A stretch of 64,000 nucleotides of DNA from Pantoea agglomerans (GCF_021397715.1 NZ_CP090208.1:434001-498000), one strand, 5' to 3'; numbered from the stretch's first letter, positions 42,671 through 52,093 are shown. Made by a program: numbers and translations. The notes: generated by a model from the letters alone, not told the origin.

Positions 42671-43720
42671 ATGAAAACAGTAAAAGGGCCGGGCATCTTT
42701 CTGTCGCAGTTTATCGGTGATCGGCCACCCTATAATTCACTGGCCGGACTGGCTGAATGGGCGGCGGGTCTGGGATACAAAGCGCTGCAGATCCCCTGTC
42801 ATCAGCCCGCGATTTTTGATGTTGAGCAGGCAGCCATCAGCCAGACCTACTGTGATGAAATCCGTGGTCAGCTGGCAGGCTATGGGCTGGAAATCAGCGA
42901 ACTCTCTACTCATCTGGAAGGGCAGTTGATCGCGGTGAACCCGGTGTTTGATGCTGCCTTCGACAGTTTTGCTCCGGCTGCGCTACGCGGCGATCCCGCA
43001 AGACGAACCGAGTGGGCTATTGCCATGCTAAAGCGCGCGGCAGCGGCCTCGGAAAAACTCGGCCTGCAGGCGCATGCGACCTTTTCCGGATCGCTGGCCT
43101 GGCCGTGGTTCTATCCGTGGCCACCGCAAAGCCCGGCGCTGTTCGACGAAGCCTTTGCCGAACTGGCGCGACGCTGGTTACCGGTGCTGGACACTTTCGA
43201 TCGGCACGGCATCGATCTCTGCTATGAAATTCATCCGGGTGAAGATCTGCACGATGGCGTAACCTTTGAGCGATTCCTGGCGCAGGTTAATCATCATCCA
43301 CGCTGCAACATTCTGTTCGATCCCAGCCATCTCCATCTGCAACAGATCGATTATCTGCAATTTATCGATATCTATCATGCGCGGATTAAGGCGTTTCACG
43401 TTAAGGATGCCGAATTTCTGCGTAATGGGCGCAGTGGCGTCTATGGCGGTTATCAGCCGTGGCTGTCGCGGGCCGGGCGTTTCCGCTCACCGGGCGACGG
43501 GCAAATCGACTTCAAAACCATTTTCAGTAAACTGGCGCAGTACGATTACTCAGGCTGGGCGGTGCTGGAGTGGGAGTGCTGCCTGAAAGAGGGAGAAACC
43601 GGCGCGCGCGAAGGCGCAGAGTTTATCCGTCGCCATATTATTCCGGTGGCCGATCGCGCTTTTGACGATTTTGCCGCCGCCGCCGCTGCACCGGTGCGCA
43701 GGCAACTGGGGCTGGATTAA
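42671..43720 (+). CDS. Sugar phosphate isomerase/epimerase, TIM-barrel
   Basis: 349 residues of the xylose-isomerase-like barrel. Metal-site candidates: ELSTHLEGQL, CYEIHPGEDLHDG (Glu), LFDPSHLHLQQIDY (Asp/His), IKAFHVKDAEF (His/Asp) and VLEWECC (Glu). GGAGG at 42661-42665 is an ideal ribosome-binding site for ATG 42671. Second gene of the operon with the transporter. Relatives are annotated as hexulose or keto-sugar epimerases; substrate unknown. Confidence 0.83.
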   Translation: MKTVKGPGIFLSQFIGDRPPYNSLAGLAEWAAGLGYKALQIPCHQPAIFDVEQAAISQTYCDEIRGQLAGYGLEISELSTHLEGQLIAVNPVFDAAFDSFAPAALRGDPARRTEWAIAMLKRAAAASEKLGLQAHATFSGSLAWPWFYPWPPQSPALFDEAFAELARRWLPVLDTFDRHGIDLCYEIHPGEDLHDGVTFERFLAQVNHHPRCNILFDPSHLHLQQIDYLQFIDIYHARIKAFHVKDAEFLRNGRSGVYGGYQPWLSRAGRFRSPGDGQIDFKTIFSKLAQYDYSGWAVLEWECCLKEGETGAREGAEFIRRHIIPVADRAFDDFAAAAAAPVRRQLGLD

Positions 43721-43803
43721 GCCCTGTCGGTCAGGCGGGCGACGCAGCGGTTCCGCAAAGTGTGTTAGCCTGCCTGCCACCGATTTGAGCAAGGGTTGCC
43801 ATA

Positions 43804-44784
43804 ATGTCGATTCAGAAAATCGCCCGGCTGGCCGGAGTTTCGGTTGCCACGGTTTCACGGGTGTTAAATAACAGCGACAGTGTCAAAGATCGCAATCGCC
43901 AGAAGGTGCTGCAGGCGATCAAAGAGAGTAACTATCAGCCTAACCTGCTGGCGCGTCAGTTGCGCACCGCCCGCAGCTCAATGATTCTGGTGATGGTTTC
44001 GGATATTTCAAACCCGTTTTGCGCCGAAGTGGTGAAAGGGATTGAAGAGCAGGCTGAGAAAAATGGCTATCGCATTCTGCTGTGCAATTCAGGTTCAGAT
44101 ATTGAGCGGTCGCGCTCCAGCCTGCAGTTACTCTCTGGCAAAATGGTGGATGGCATCATCACCATGGATGCGTTCAGCAAACTGGCCGAGCTGAGCCAGC
44201 TGATTGGCACTGCGCCGTGGGTGCAGTGTGCTGAGTATGATGACAGTGGCGAAACCTCCTGCGTCGGCATCAATGACCGTGTTGCTGCACAGCAGGTCGT
44301 CAGCTATCTGGCTGAACAGGGACGCCAGCGCATCGGACTGATCAATCACGATCTGAGTTACAACTATGCCCGGCTGCGTCAGGAGGGTTATCTGCAACAG
44401 CTGAGTGAACAACGGCTGAGCTGGCAGGTGATCGCCTATGCCAGTGAACTGAGTTTCAGCGCCGGTCAGGCAGCCATGAATCTGTTACTGCAGGGTGAGA
44501 CGCGGCCAGACGCGGTGTTTGCCGTTTCTGATACGCTTGCGGCGGGTGCAATGGCCGCCATTCAGCAGGCTGGCTGGCGGATACCGGACGATATCGCGGT
44601 GGTCGGTTTTGACGGCACCGATCTGGCTGCCATGGTCTCGCCACCACTCACCACGCTGGTCCAGCCGTCGCGTGAAATCGGCCGTCAGGCGTGTGAACTG
44701 GTGCTGCAGAAAATAGCCCGCCCCGACGCCGCGCCGCAGCGCATCATCATGACCGGCGAGTTAATCCTGCGCGCCAGCAGCTAA
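43804..44784 (+). CDS. LacI-family transcriptional regulator
   Basis: 326 residues. N-terminal helix-turn-helix IQKIARLAGVSVATVSRVLNN and hinge helix NLLARQLR, then the periplasmic-binding-protein-like sensor (MVSDISNPFCAEVVKGIEEQAE, ALAVSDTLAAGAMAAI-like AVFAVSDTLAAG, VVGFDGTDLAAMVSPPLTTL). Probably represses the preceding transporter/isomerase operon through the GTAATCGATTAC sites. The 83-bp gap before it may hold its own promoter. Confidence 0.93.
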   Translation: MSIQKIARLAGVSVATVSRVLNNSDSVKDRNRQKVLQAIKESNYQPNLLARQLRTARSSMILVMVSDISNPFCAEVVKGIEEQAEKNGYRILLCNSGSDIERSRSSLQLLSGKMVDGIITMDAFSKLAELSQLIGTAPWVQCAEYDDSGETSCVGINDRVAAQQVVSYLAEQGRQRIGLINHDLSYNYARLRQEGYLQQLSEQRLSWQVIAYASELSFSAGQAAMNLLLQGETRPDAVFAVSDTLAAGAMAAIQQAGWRIPDDIAVVGFDGTDLAAMVSPPLTTLVQPSREIGRQACELVLQKIARPDAAPQRIIMTGELILRASS

Positions 44785-44963
44785 CCCCTCACTCACCCGC
44801 CTCCCGATTTCATGCGAAATAGCGTTTAACGTTATTGTCCACTATTCGGTGACAGTGATTGGCTTTTGACGCCATTGTTCGACGATCAGGTTTACTTATA
44901 TGCTGTTTCTAACGAAGAGCACTCGCGCTTCACATCATTAAACAGCAGGTTAAGGGGCAGAAC

Positions 44964-45689
44964 ATGATTGAGCAAAGATTGTCAGAACAACGCGGCGTCG
45001 GTGATCACGGCTGGCTGAATTCTCGTCACACCTTCTCGTTCGCTAACTACTGGGACCCGAAACAGGTCGGCTTCTCAGACCTGCTGGTCATCAATGATGA
45101 TCGGGTGGCAAAAGGACGTGGATTCGGTGCGCATCCTCACAGCAACATGGAGATTATCTCCTATGTACTGGAAGGCGCGCTGGAACATAAAGATTCAATG
45201 GGCACCGGTTCGGTTATCGTGCCCAGCGACGTGCAGCTGATGAGCGCTGGCAGTGGCGTGACGCACAGCGAGTTTAACCACTCCAGTACTGACGGCGTGC
45301 ACTTCCTGCAAATCTGGGTGGTGCCGGCAGAGAAAAACAGCCCGCCGGGATATCAGCAGGTTTCGGTCAGTGAGGCGGATAAACGCGGTCATCTGCGGCT
45401 GATCATTTCGCCGGAAGGGGAAAATGGCGCGCTGCGGGTGCGCCAGGATATCCGGATTTATGCTGGCCTGTTCGACGGTGATGAGCAGCAAACGCTGACG
45501 TTGCCGGACGATCGCTACGCTTATATCCATGTGGCACGCGGCAGTGTAGTCGTCAATGGACTGCAGTTTAATGCCGGCGACGGTGCGCGGGTCCGTAACG
45601 AGAAAACCCTGACCTTCAGTGGCGGCAAACAAGCGGAAGTGTTGGTGTTTGATCTGCGGCCAAATGAAGTGAATCATCCAACCCGTTAA
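44964..45689 (+). CDS. Pirin-family protein (YhhW-like)
   Basis: 241 residues in two cupin barrels. The metal site is in the N-terminal cupin: HPHSNMEIISYVLEGALEHKDS gives two His, a Glu downstream completes it with SGVTHSEFNHS. HTFSFANYWDP is the pirin signature. E. coli YhhW has quercetinase activity in vitro; physiological role uncertain. Single gene with a strong terminator. Confidence 0.9.
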   Translation: MIEQRLSEQRGVGDHGWLNSRHTFSFANYWDPKQVGFSDLLVINDDRVAKGRGFGAHPHSNMEIISYVLEGALEHKDSMGTGSVIVPSDVQLMSAGSGVTHSEFNHSSTDGVHFLQIWVVPAEKNSPPGYQQVSVSEADKRGHLRLIISPEGENGALRVRQDIRIYAGLFDGDEQQTLTLPDDRYAYIHVARGSVVVNGLQFNAGDGARVRNEKTLTFSGGKQAEVLVFDLRPNEVNHPTR

Positions 45690-45702
45690 CCGTTAATAAA
45701 TC

Positions 45703-45734
45703 ACTGCGCGGCATTTACCGCGCAGTTTTTTTTT
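45703..45734 (+). terminator. Rho-independent terminator of the pirin gene
   Basis: ACTGCGCG / CGCGCAGT stem (45703-45710, 45719-45726) and nine T residues. Confidence 0.9.
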
Positions 45735-45738
45735 GCTG

Positions 45739-46560
45739 TTAACGCGCGTTCAGAAATGCCAGCAGATCCTGGTTCAGTTGATCCTGATGCGTCACCGCGA
45801 AACCGTGTGGTGCATTGTCATAGACCTTGAGTTCTGATCCTTCAATCATCTCTGCGGCCACTTTACCGGTGGATTCAAACGGCACCACCTGATCGTTACT
45901 GCCGTGGATCACCAGCGTCGGCACATTGACTTTGGCGATATCGGCACGGAAATCGGTCTCGGAGAAGGCCGTGACGCAATCGACGGTGCTCTTCAGTGAG
46001 GCCAGCAGCGCAATGTTCAGCGTCTGGGTCAGCACGCCTTCCGAAACGGTCTGACCGGCATTAAGGCCGTAGAACGGGGTGGCGAAATCACTGATGAACT
46101 GCGCACGATCTTTCAGCAGGCCATCGCGGATACCGGCAAACACCGAGAGATCGACGCCCTGCGGGTAATCAGCAATTTTGCCAAACACCGGCGTTACCGC
46201 ACCCAGCAGCACCAGCGCTGCCACGCGGTCTGTGCCGTAACGACCGATATAGCGCGTCACGTCACCGCCGCCCATTGAGAAGCCCACCAGCGTAACGTCC
46301 TGCAGATCGAGATGATTGATCAGATCGTTAATATCCGAAGCAAACGTATCGTAATCATTGCCGGTCCAGGGTTGCTCTGAACGGCCAAAGCCACGACGGT
46401 CAAAGGCGATAACCCGGTAACCGCGCTCTGCCAGGAAATTCATCTGGCTGTCCCACATATCCGCATCCAGCGGCCAGCCGTGGCTGAAGAGTACAGGTTT
46501 ACCGGTGCCCCAGTCTTTGAAATAGAGCTGGGTGCCGTCGGTGGTTTTGAGTGTGCTCAT
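45739..46560 (-). CDS. Alpha/beta hydrolase, non-heme chloroperoxidase/arylesterase type
   Basis: 273 residues. Oxyanion-hole segment SHGWPLDADMW, nucleophile elbow GFSMGGG (Ser about 96), acid in HGSNDQVVP and His in APHGFAVTH. This is the pattern of cofactor-free haloperoxidase/perhydrolase esterases. No signal peptide. Leftward, single gene between the pirin terminator and the MFS gene. Confidence 0.9.
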   Translation of the reverse strand: MSTLKTTDGTQLYFKDWGTGKPVLFSHGWPLDADMWDSQMNFLAERGYRVIAFDRRGFGRSEQPWTGNDYDTFASDINDLINHLDLQDVTLVGFSMGGGDVTRYIGRYGTDRVAALVLLGAVTPVFGKIADYPQGVDLSVFAGIRDGLLKDRAQFISDFATPFYGLNAGQTVSEGVLTQTLNIALLASLKSTVDCVTAFSETDFRADIAKVNVPTLVIHGSNDQVVPFESTGKVAAEMIEGSELKVYDNAPHGFAVTHQDQLNQDLLAFLNAR

Positions 46561-46611
46561 GGTATTGCCCTCTATGTGACGTGATGAATGAAAAGGTTGC
46601 TGTGCAGCCGG

Positions 46612-48240
46612 TCAGGCTGGTGCCACCAGGTATCGAACTTCAGGCGGATTTTCACCCTGATGAAAGGCGTTAACCCGACGCTGGATTTTTTGATCGTTCA
46701 TGGTGTAGCGCTCTTTCTGGCGTAAATGTTCTACCCAGGAGCCGACCACAAAGGTTTCGACGAAAATGCCAGGCTGGAGAATATCTTCATACACGGACCA
46801 GTTGATGGCACCGCCCCGGCGTCGGACGCGTCGCATATCCTGCATGCAGACGGCAAAGGCATGGGCTTCATCAATATTAATCCGGTATTCGTAATTCACC
46901 ATCACCGGACCGCGTTCATGACGAATATCCATCGCGGGGGCGTTAACGCCATCACCGATCATATCGAGATTCAGATCGGGGTCCTGATCCAGTCGCCAGC
47001 GCCACACCGTGCTGCTGGCCAGCACCATGCCGAGCGTGGCGATACAGAGTGAAACCGGGATGCTGAAGTGTGAAGCCAGCTGTCCCCAGAGCGTGCTGCC
47101 CAGCGTCATTGAGCCAAAGAAGACCGTCAGATAGACCGCCAGCGCACGCGCCTTAACCCATTTCGCTGCGCTGCGCTGCGCACCCAGGTTGAGGGTCGAC
47201 AGCACCGCAATCCAGGCGAAGCCGGTAAAGAACTCAAAGGCATTCAGCAGCCAGAAATGACGCACAAACGCCAGTGCCAGCATGGTCAGAGCGAATAACA
47301 GGCTGGCCAGCACCATCAGCCGATCGGAACTGAAGCGGCGGCGCAACCGCGGCAACATCACCGCGCCGGTAATCGCGCCAATGCCGATACAGGCCAGCAT
47401 AATGCCGTAACCGCCCGGACCAAGGCCGAGCTCCCGACGCGCCACCAGCGGCAGCAAAGCCCAGCCGGCACTGCCGAACAGGAAGAACGCCACCGTGCGC
47501 ACCAGCACGTTGCGTAATACCGGCGCAGCGTGAACATAGCGCAGTCCGGCGCGAACTGCCGGGAAGAAGTGCTCCGGCGGCAGGCGCTGGACGCTGGGTT
47601 CCGCCTTCCAGCGATAGAGCACCCACGCCACGCCGAGCACCGACAGCGCATTCAGCAGAAATACCATCCACGGACCGGTAAAGGAGAGGATCAATCCCCC
47701 CAGCGCCGGGCCGATGGCACGGCTGATATTGATGCCCAGCGAATTAAGCGCAATCGCCGGACCCAGTTCAGACTTGCTCACCAGATCCGGCACGATCGCC
47801 TGAAACGGTGGCGAACTCATCGCTGCACCGGTGCTGAGCAGGAAGGCGGCGGCCAGCAAAACCGTTGGTGTGACGTGGCCGGTGTAGGCCAGCACCGTCA
47901 GCCCGGCGGCGGCTATAAAGGTCCAGAGCTGGGAGAACAGCAGGTATTTGCGGCGGTCAACGATATCCGCCATCACGCCCGACGGCAGCGCAAACAGAAA
48001 CATCGGCAGGCTGCTGGCCGCCTGCACCAGCGCCACCGCCAGCGGGTCGGCGCTGAGCGTCAGCATGGTCCAGTTGACGCCAACATCGTTCATCCATGAA
48101 CCGATATTGGAGACTACCGTGGCAATCCATAGCATCCGGAACACCGGCTGATGCAGCGGCTGCATCGGAGAAACAGCGCTCGCTTTCGGCGCGTCGCTGA
48201 TCTCCTGATCCAGCTGGTGAATGTCATTAACCTGCGCCAT
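46612..48240 (-). CDS. MFS exporter of the EntS-like group with C-terminal ABM-type domain
   Basis: 542 residues. The N-terminal about 420 are a 12-helix MFS_3 domain (WMNDVGVNWTMLTLSADPLAVALVQAASSLPMFLFALPSG, then DRRKYLLF and NISRAIGPALGGLI). The last about 115 are soluble, with VNYEYRINIDEAHAF and HLRQKERYTMNDQKIQRRV, like a dimeric alpha/beta-barrel monooxygenase-type domain; this fusion is a recognised family. Start 48240 has GGGAGG upstream and overlaps the doxX-like gene by 14 bp. Last gene of a three-gene leftward operon. Confidence 0.85.
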   Translation of the reverse strand: MAQVNDIHQLDQEISDAPKASAVSPMQPLHQPVFRMLWIATVVSNIGSWMNDVGVNWTMLTLSADPLAVALVQAASSLPMFLFALPSGVMADIVDRRKYLLFSQLWTFIAAAGLTVLAYTGHVTPTVLLAAAFLLSTGAAMSSPPFQAIVPDLVSKSELGPAIALNSLGINISRAIGPALGGLILSFTGPWMVFLLNALSVLGVAWVLYRWKAEPSVQRLPPEHFFPAVRAGLRYVHAAPVLRNVLVRTVAFFLFGSAGWALLPLVARRELGLGPGGYGIMLACIGIGAITGAVMLPRLRRRFSSDRLMVLASLLFALTMLALAFVRHFWLLNAFEFFTGFAWIAVLSTLNLGAQRSAAKWVKARALAVYLTVFFGSMTLGSTLWGQLASHFSIPVSLCIATLGMVLASSTVWRWRLDQDPDLNLDMIGDGVNAPAMDIRHERGPVMVNYEYRINIDEAHAFAVCMQDMRRVRRRGGAINWSVYEDILQPGIFVETFVVGSWVEHLRQKERYTMNDQKIQRRVNAFHQGENPPEVRYLVAPA

Positions 48241-48649
48241 GGCGCACCTCCCGTTGCGTGCTGGCACCCAGCCGCCAGTTGCCCGGCCCGGTTAACGCCA
48301 GGGTGGTGAAAATAATCAGCAGCAGCCAGCCAAACTGGCCTTCAGCAATCGACCAGCCGGGATGAACCACCAGCATCGCCACCAGCAGCACCGCAATGAT
48401 CGGCAGGCAGGCGAGGCGGGTCCCCCAGCCGAGGATGATAAAGATCGGACAGACGACCTCGGCCAGAATTGCCGGTAACAGGCTCATCATCGGACCCAGC
48501 CCGAACGGGTCCTCGATACGCGTCAGTTCTTCGCTGAAATGCAGGATCTTCGGCAGCCCGTGCACATGTAACAGCAACAGGCTGCCCGCCAGGCGCAGGA
48601 AGAACAGCCCCGCGTTGAGACGGGGCGGCTGAGTGAATAAGGTCTTCAT
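48227..48649 (-). CDS. DoxX-family membrane protein
   Basis: 140 residues, four predicted helices. LFFLRLAGSLLLLHVHGLPKIL and the PAILAEVVCPIFIILGWGTRLA segment are DoxX-like. Such proteins occur with oxidoreductase systems and are linked to thiosulfate/quinone or redox-stress functions, but most are unassigned. Start ATG 48649 lies just after the amidohydrolase stop (48652), and its end overlaps the MFS start, so tight operon. Confidence 0.82.
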   Translation of the reverse strand: MKTLFTQPPRLNAGLFFLRLAGSLLLLHVHGLPKILHFSEELTRIEDPFGLGPMMSLLPAILAEVVCPIFIILGWGTRLACLPIIAVLLVAMLVVHPGWSIAEGQFGWLLLIIFTTLALTGPGNWRLGASTQREVRHGAG

Positions 48650-48651
48650 GA

Positions 48652-50529
48652 TCAAAACGCGAAGCAGCTGCAGCCGAGCGCGCCCCAGAAGGCGTTATCT
48701 TCGGCGACCGGCACGCTGGAACCCCGCGCGATATCATGCGAGTGGCTGTGTACGCCGCACGGACCGCTACAGTGGTGCGCAGCAGGCATCATGCCGACGC
48801 GGCTCTGGGCGACCGGCGGAGCGCTGCGGTAATGACCGGGCACGTTGACTACCGGAGACCACTCCGGCAGAACCGGAATCGCTGGTGGCGCTTCAGAGGT
48901 GAATGAACCGGCGGCATAGACGATGTTGCCATCGACCACGGTCAGCACCGATTCAATGCCTTTGATCTCCTCTTCAGGCACGCTGAAAAAGTCTTTGCTG
49001 AGTACGGCCATATCAGCCAGCTGACCGGCTTTGATCTGGCCTTTTTTACCCTGTTCACTGGAGAACCAGGCGCTGCCCTGAGTCCAGAGCATCAGGGCGG
49101 TTTCACGATCGAGACGGGCGTTAACGTCATACATCTGCATTCCGCCAACGGTGCGTCCGGATACCAGCCAGTAGAGCGCCGTCCACGGGTTATAGCTGGC
49201 GACGCGGGTGGCATCGGTGCCGAGTCCGACCGGGACGCCGGTTTCCAGCATCCGCGCGACCGGCGGCGTATGTCGGGTGGCCTCAATACCGTAGCGTTCG
49301 GCAAAATATTCGCCCTGAAACGCCATGCGATGCTGAACCGCGATGCCGCCGCCCAGCTCCTTGATACGATCGATATTGCGCTGCGTGACCGTTTCCGCGT
49401 GGTCAAAGAACCAGTGCAGCCCGTTAAACGGAATATCGCGGTTGACCTTCTCGAACACGTCGAGCATCCGGCTGATCGATTCGTCATAGGTGGCGTGCAG
49501 GCGGAACGGCCAGCGATGCTCGACCAGATGGCGTACCACGCGCTCCAGCTCATCTTCCATGCCTGGCGCTAAGTCCGGACGCGGCTCCAGGAAATCCTCA
49601 AAATCCGCTGCCGAGAACACCAGCATTTCGCCTGCGCCGTTGTGGCGGAAATAGTCGCTGCCCTGGCCCGGTGTCAGCATATCGGTCCACTTTTCGAAAT
49701 CTTCCAGTTCGTGACCCGGCCGCTGGGTAAACAGGTTATAAGCGATGCGCAGTGTCATCTGCTTCTTCTGATGCAGTTCGGCGATCACTTCATAATCTTC
49801 GGGATAGTTCTGGAAACCGCCGCCCGCATCGATGGCGCTGGTCAGGCCGAGGCGGTTCAGCTCACGCATAAACTGGCGCGTGGAGTTAACCTGCTGCTCC
49901 AGTGGCAACTTGGGACCTTTGGCCAGCGTGGCGTAAAGGATCATCGCATTGGGACGGGCAATCAGCATCCCGGTCGGGTTACCGTTGCTGTCGCGCTGAA
50001 TTTCGCCGCCCGGCGGATTTGGCGTCTCTTTGGTATAACCGACCACTTTCAGCGCGGCGCGGTTAAGCAGGGCGCGATCGTAAAGGTGCAGCACAAAGAC
50101 CGGCGTATCCGGCGCGGCTTCATTGATCTCATCCAGGGTCGGCATCCGGCGTTCAGCAAACTGAAACTCTGTCCAGCCGCCTACCACGCGCACCCACTGC
50201 GGCGATGGCGTACGCAGCGCCTGTTCTTTCAGCATCCGCAGCGCATCCGCCACTGACGGAACGCCTTCCCAGCGTAATTCCAGATTGTAGTTCAGACCGC
50301 CACGAATCAGATGCAGGTGCGAGTCGTTCAGACCCGGCACGGCGGTATGACCTTTCAGATCGACCACTTTGGTGCCGTCGCAGTGATATTCCATCACCTC
50401 TGCCAGCGAGCCGACCGCGACAAATTTACCTTCGCGGATGGCAACGGCGTCGGCAACCGGATTGCTGCGGTCCACAGTGTGAAATTTGCCGTTGGTTAAT
50501 ATCAGTTCTGCTTTACCCAGCGTAACCAT
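48652..50529 (-). CDS. YtcJ-like metal-dependent amidohydrolase with His/Cys-rich tail
   Basis: 625 residues, amidohydrolase_3 family. Metal ligands NDSHLHL near the N-terminus, DHAETVTQ, QHRMAFQ and GLGTDATRVASYNPW in the barrel. The first 70 and the 490-560 stretches form the small beta-sandwich domain. The last about 45 residues carry HHCSGPCGVHSHSHD and GCSCF, a His/Cys-rich extension unusual for the family and possibly metal binding. First gene of the leftward operon; diverges from the YcaC-like gene. Substrate unknown: YtcJ relatives hydrolyse cyclic or acylated amides. Confidence 0.87.
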   Translation of the reverse strand: MVTLGKAELILTNGKFHTVDRSNPVADAVAIREGKFVAVGSLAEVMEYHCDGTKVVDLKGHTAVPGLNDSHLHLIRGGLNYNLELRWEGVPSVADALRMLKEQALRTPSPQWVRVVGGWTEFQFAERRMPTLDEINEAAPDTPVFVLHLYDRALLNRAALKVVGYTKETPNPPGGEIQRDSNGNPTGMLIARPNAMILYATLAKGPKLPLEQQVNSTRQFMRELNRLGLTSAIDAGGGFQNYPEDYEVIAELHQKKQMTLRIAYNLFTQRPGHELEDFEKWTDMLTPGQGSDYFRHNGAGEMLVFSAADFEDFLEPRPDLAPGMEDELERVVRHLVEHRWPFRLHATYDESISRMLDVFEKVNRDIPFNGLHWFFDHAETVTQRNIDRIKELGGGIAVQHRMAFQGEYFAERYGIEATRHTPPVARMLETGVPVGLGTDATRVASYNPWTALYWLVSGRTVGGMQMYDVNARLDRETALMLWTQGSAWFSSEQGKKGQIKAGQLADMAVLSKDFFSVPEEEIKGIESVLTVVDGNIVYAAGSFTSEAPPAIPVLPEWSPVVNVPGHYRSAPPVAQSRVGMMPAAHHCSGPCGVHSHSHDIARGSSVPVAEDNAFWGALGCSCFAF

Positions 50530-50636
50530 AGATCCTCCTGAATGGGGTTGTCCGACTTGCAGCGGGACAGGAAGTGCGCTGCAGGGAGCAGGGCACGAAT
50601 AGACCGGATTATGGTGAGTGGTCTGTTGGAGCGTCT

Positions 50637-50677
50637 AGTTATACGAAGGGATACCTATACCTTCGTATAGTTATACG
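50637..50677. promoter_or_regulatory. Inverted and direct repeats in the divergent promoter (operator candidate)
   Basis: TATACGAAGG (50640-50649) is repeated inverted as CCTTCGTATA (50660-50669) with 10 bases between, centre to centre two helical turns. AGTTATACG also occurs as a direct repeat at 50637-50645 and 50669-50677. The site lies midway in the 291-bp gap between the amidohydrolase and YcaC-like starts, suited to control both. Confidence 0.7.
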
Positions 50678-50820
50678 CAGAGATAATAGTTTGCCCTCGC
50701 TCGCCGCCCTACACTGCGAACCAGACAGCCAGCGCAAGCCGCATTCAGGCGTGCTGCCCGTCCTTTTTGCTCCGTTACGGTTTACGGAAATCCAGTTACT
50801 TAACCTCTATGGGTGAACAC

Positions 50821-51513
50821 ATGTCCAACGCTAAACTTGAAGTCCTGACGCCACATAACAGCCAGATTATTTTCATCGACCAGCAGCCGCAGATGGCGTT
50901 TGGCGTGCAGTCAATTGACCGTCAGGTTCTGAAAAACAACACGGTTGCGCTGGCGAAAGCGGCCAAAGTTTTCAACATTCCCACCATCATCACCACCGTA
51001 GAAACAGAGAGCTTTTCTGGTCACACCTACCCGGAGCTGCTGGACGTGTTTCCGGGTCAGGACATTTTAGAGCGCACCTCAATGAACTCCTGGGATGACC
51101 AGAAAGTCCGTGATGCGCTGGCCGCCAACGGCAAGAAAAAAGTGGTGGTTTCCGGTCTGTGGACCGAAGTGTGTAACAACAGCTTTGCGCTGTGCGCGAT
51201 GCTGGAAGGGGATTATGAAATTTATATGGTGGCGGATGCCTCAGGCGGTACCACCAAAGAAGCGCATGATTATGCCATGCAACGCATGATTCAGGCTGGC
51301 GTCGTGCCGGTTACCTGGCAGCAGGTGATGCTGGAGTGGCAGCGTGACTGGGCCAACCGCGATACCTATGATGCGGTAATGAATATCGCCAAAGAGCATT
51401 CGGGCGCTTACGGCATTGGCGTCGATTACGCCTACACCATGGTGCACAAAGCGCCATCACGTCAGAAGAGCGAGCATCGCACACTGGCGCCTGTTCACGC
51501 GCCTGTACGCTAA
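50821..51513 (+). CDS. Isochorismatase-like hydrolase, YcaC type
   Basis: 230 residues. IIFIDQQPQMAFGV (catalytic Asp), the KK of GKKKVVVSGLWTEVCNNSFAL with the nucleophilic Cys, and ADASGGTTKEAHDYAMQRM define the cysteine hydrolase family; YcaC itself forms octamer rings and has no settled substrate. ATG 50821 is taken; ATG 50809 in frame is an alternative. First gene of a rightward set (two XapX proteins, one receiver). It is longer at the C-terminus than YcaC by a basic tail. Confidence 0.88.
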   Translation: MSNAKLEVLTPHNSQIIFIDQQPQMAFGVQSIDRQVLKNNTVALAKAAKVFNIPTIITTVETESFSGHTYPELLDVFPGQDILERTSMNSWDDQKVRDALAANGKKKVVVSGLWTEVCNNSFALCAMLEGDYEIYMVADASGGTTKEAHDYAMQRMIQAGVVPVTWQQVMLEWQRDWANRDTYDAVMNIAKEHSGAYGIGVDYAYTMVHKAPSRQKSEHRTLAPVHAPVR

Positions 51514-51574
51514 GTTGCGGGTGGCTGAACGGCACTTTGTGCCGGTCAGCACTGCCGCAAAACAGGAGCGGGAT

Positions 51575-51799
51575 ATGAGTCCACTACTGATTTCACTGGG
51601 TGCAGGCGTATTGATTGGCCTGCTGTATGCGCTGCTCAATGTCCGGTCACCGGCACCGCCCGCGATTGCGCTGGTCGGCCTGCTGGGTATGCTGCTGGGC
51701 GGCGCGCTGATGCATGCCTGGCTTCCGGCCTCCAGACCGGTGACCACGCTGCTGCAGCCGGCCGTTTCCGGCGATGCCACGTCACATCGGGTAGGCTAA
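51575..51799 (+). CDS. XapX-domain small membrane protein (copy 1)
   Basis: 74 residues: two hydrophobic helices flank the conserved loop NVRSPAPPAIALVGLLGMLLG, the XapX (DUF1427) motif. AGGAG at 51564-51568 precedes ATG 51575. Immediately followed, 2 bp later, by a second XapX gene. Function of XapX proteins is not known; a role as small permease partner has been proposed from operon context only. Confidence 0.85.
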   Translation: MSPLLISLGAGVLIGLLYALLNVRSPAPPAIALVGLLGMLLGGALMHAWLPASRPVTTLLQPAVSGDATSHRVG

Positions 51800-51801
51800 A
51801 G

Positions 51802-52056
51802 ATGATGAAATCTTACGCTATTTCTCTGATTGTCGGGCTGCTGGCCGGCGTAGTCTATGCCCTGATCGACGTTAACTCGCCGGCCCCGCCGGTGATTGCG
51901 TTACTGGGACTGTTTGGCATGCTGGTGGGTGAGCAGTTGATTCCACTGGGGAAACGCATCATTCGTCGCCAGCCGGTGACGCTGGCGTGGTTCCGCCACG
52001 AATGTGTGCCGAAAATCAGTGGCACACCGCCGCCGGGCGGCGATAAAGCACCCTAA
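51802..52056 (+). CDS. XapX-domain small membrane protein (copy 2)
   Basis: 84 residues with the same helix-loop-helix and motif DVNSPAPPVIALLGLFGML, about half identical to copy 1 by eye in the core, then a basic cytoplasmic tail (KRIIRRQPVTLAWFRHECVPK). Tandem duplication of XapX genes suggests a heteromeric assembly. Start is ATG 51802 or the adjacent ATG 51805. Confidence 0.85.
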   Translation: MMKSYAISLIVGLLAGVVYALIDVNSPAPPVIALLGLFGMLVGEQLIPLGKRIIRRQPVTLAWFRHECVPKISGTPPPGGDKAP

Positions 52057-52093
52057 GTTCTCGCAGACGGGAGGACTTTCAGAGGATAATTGC

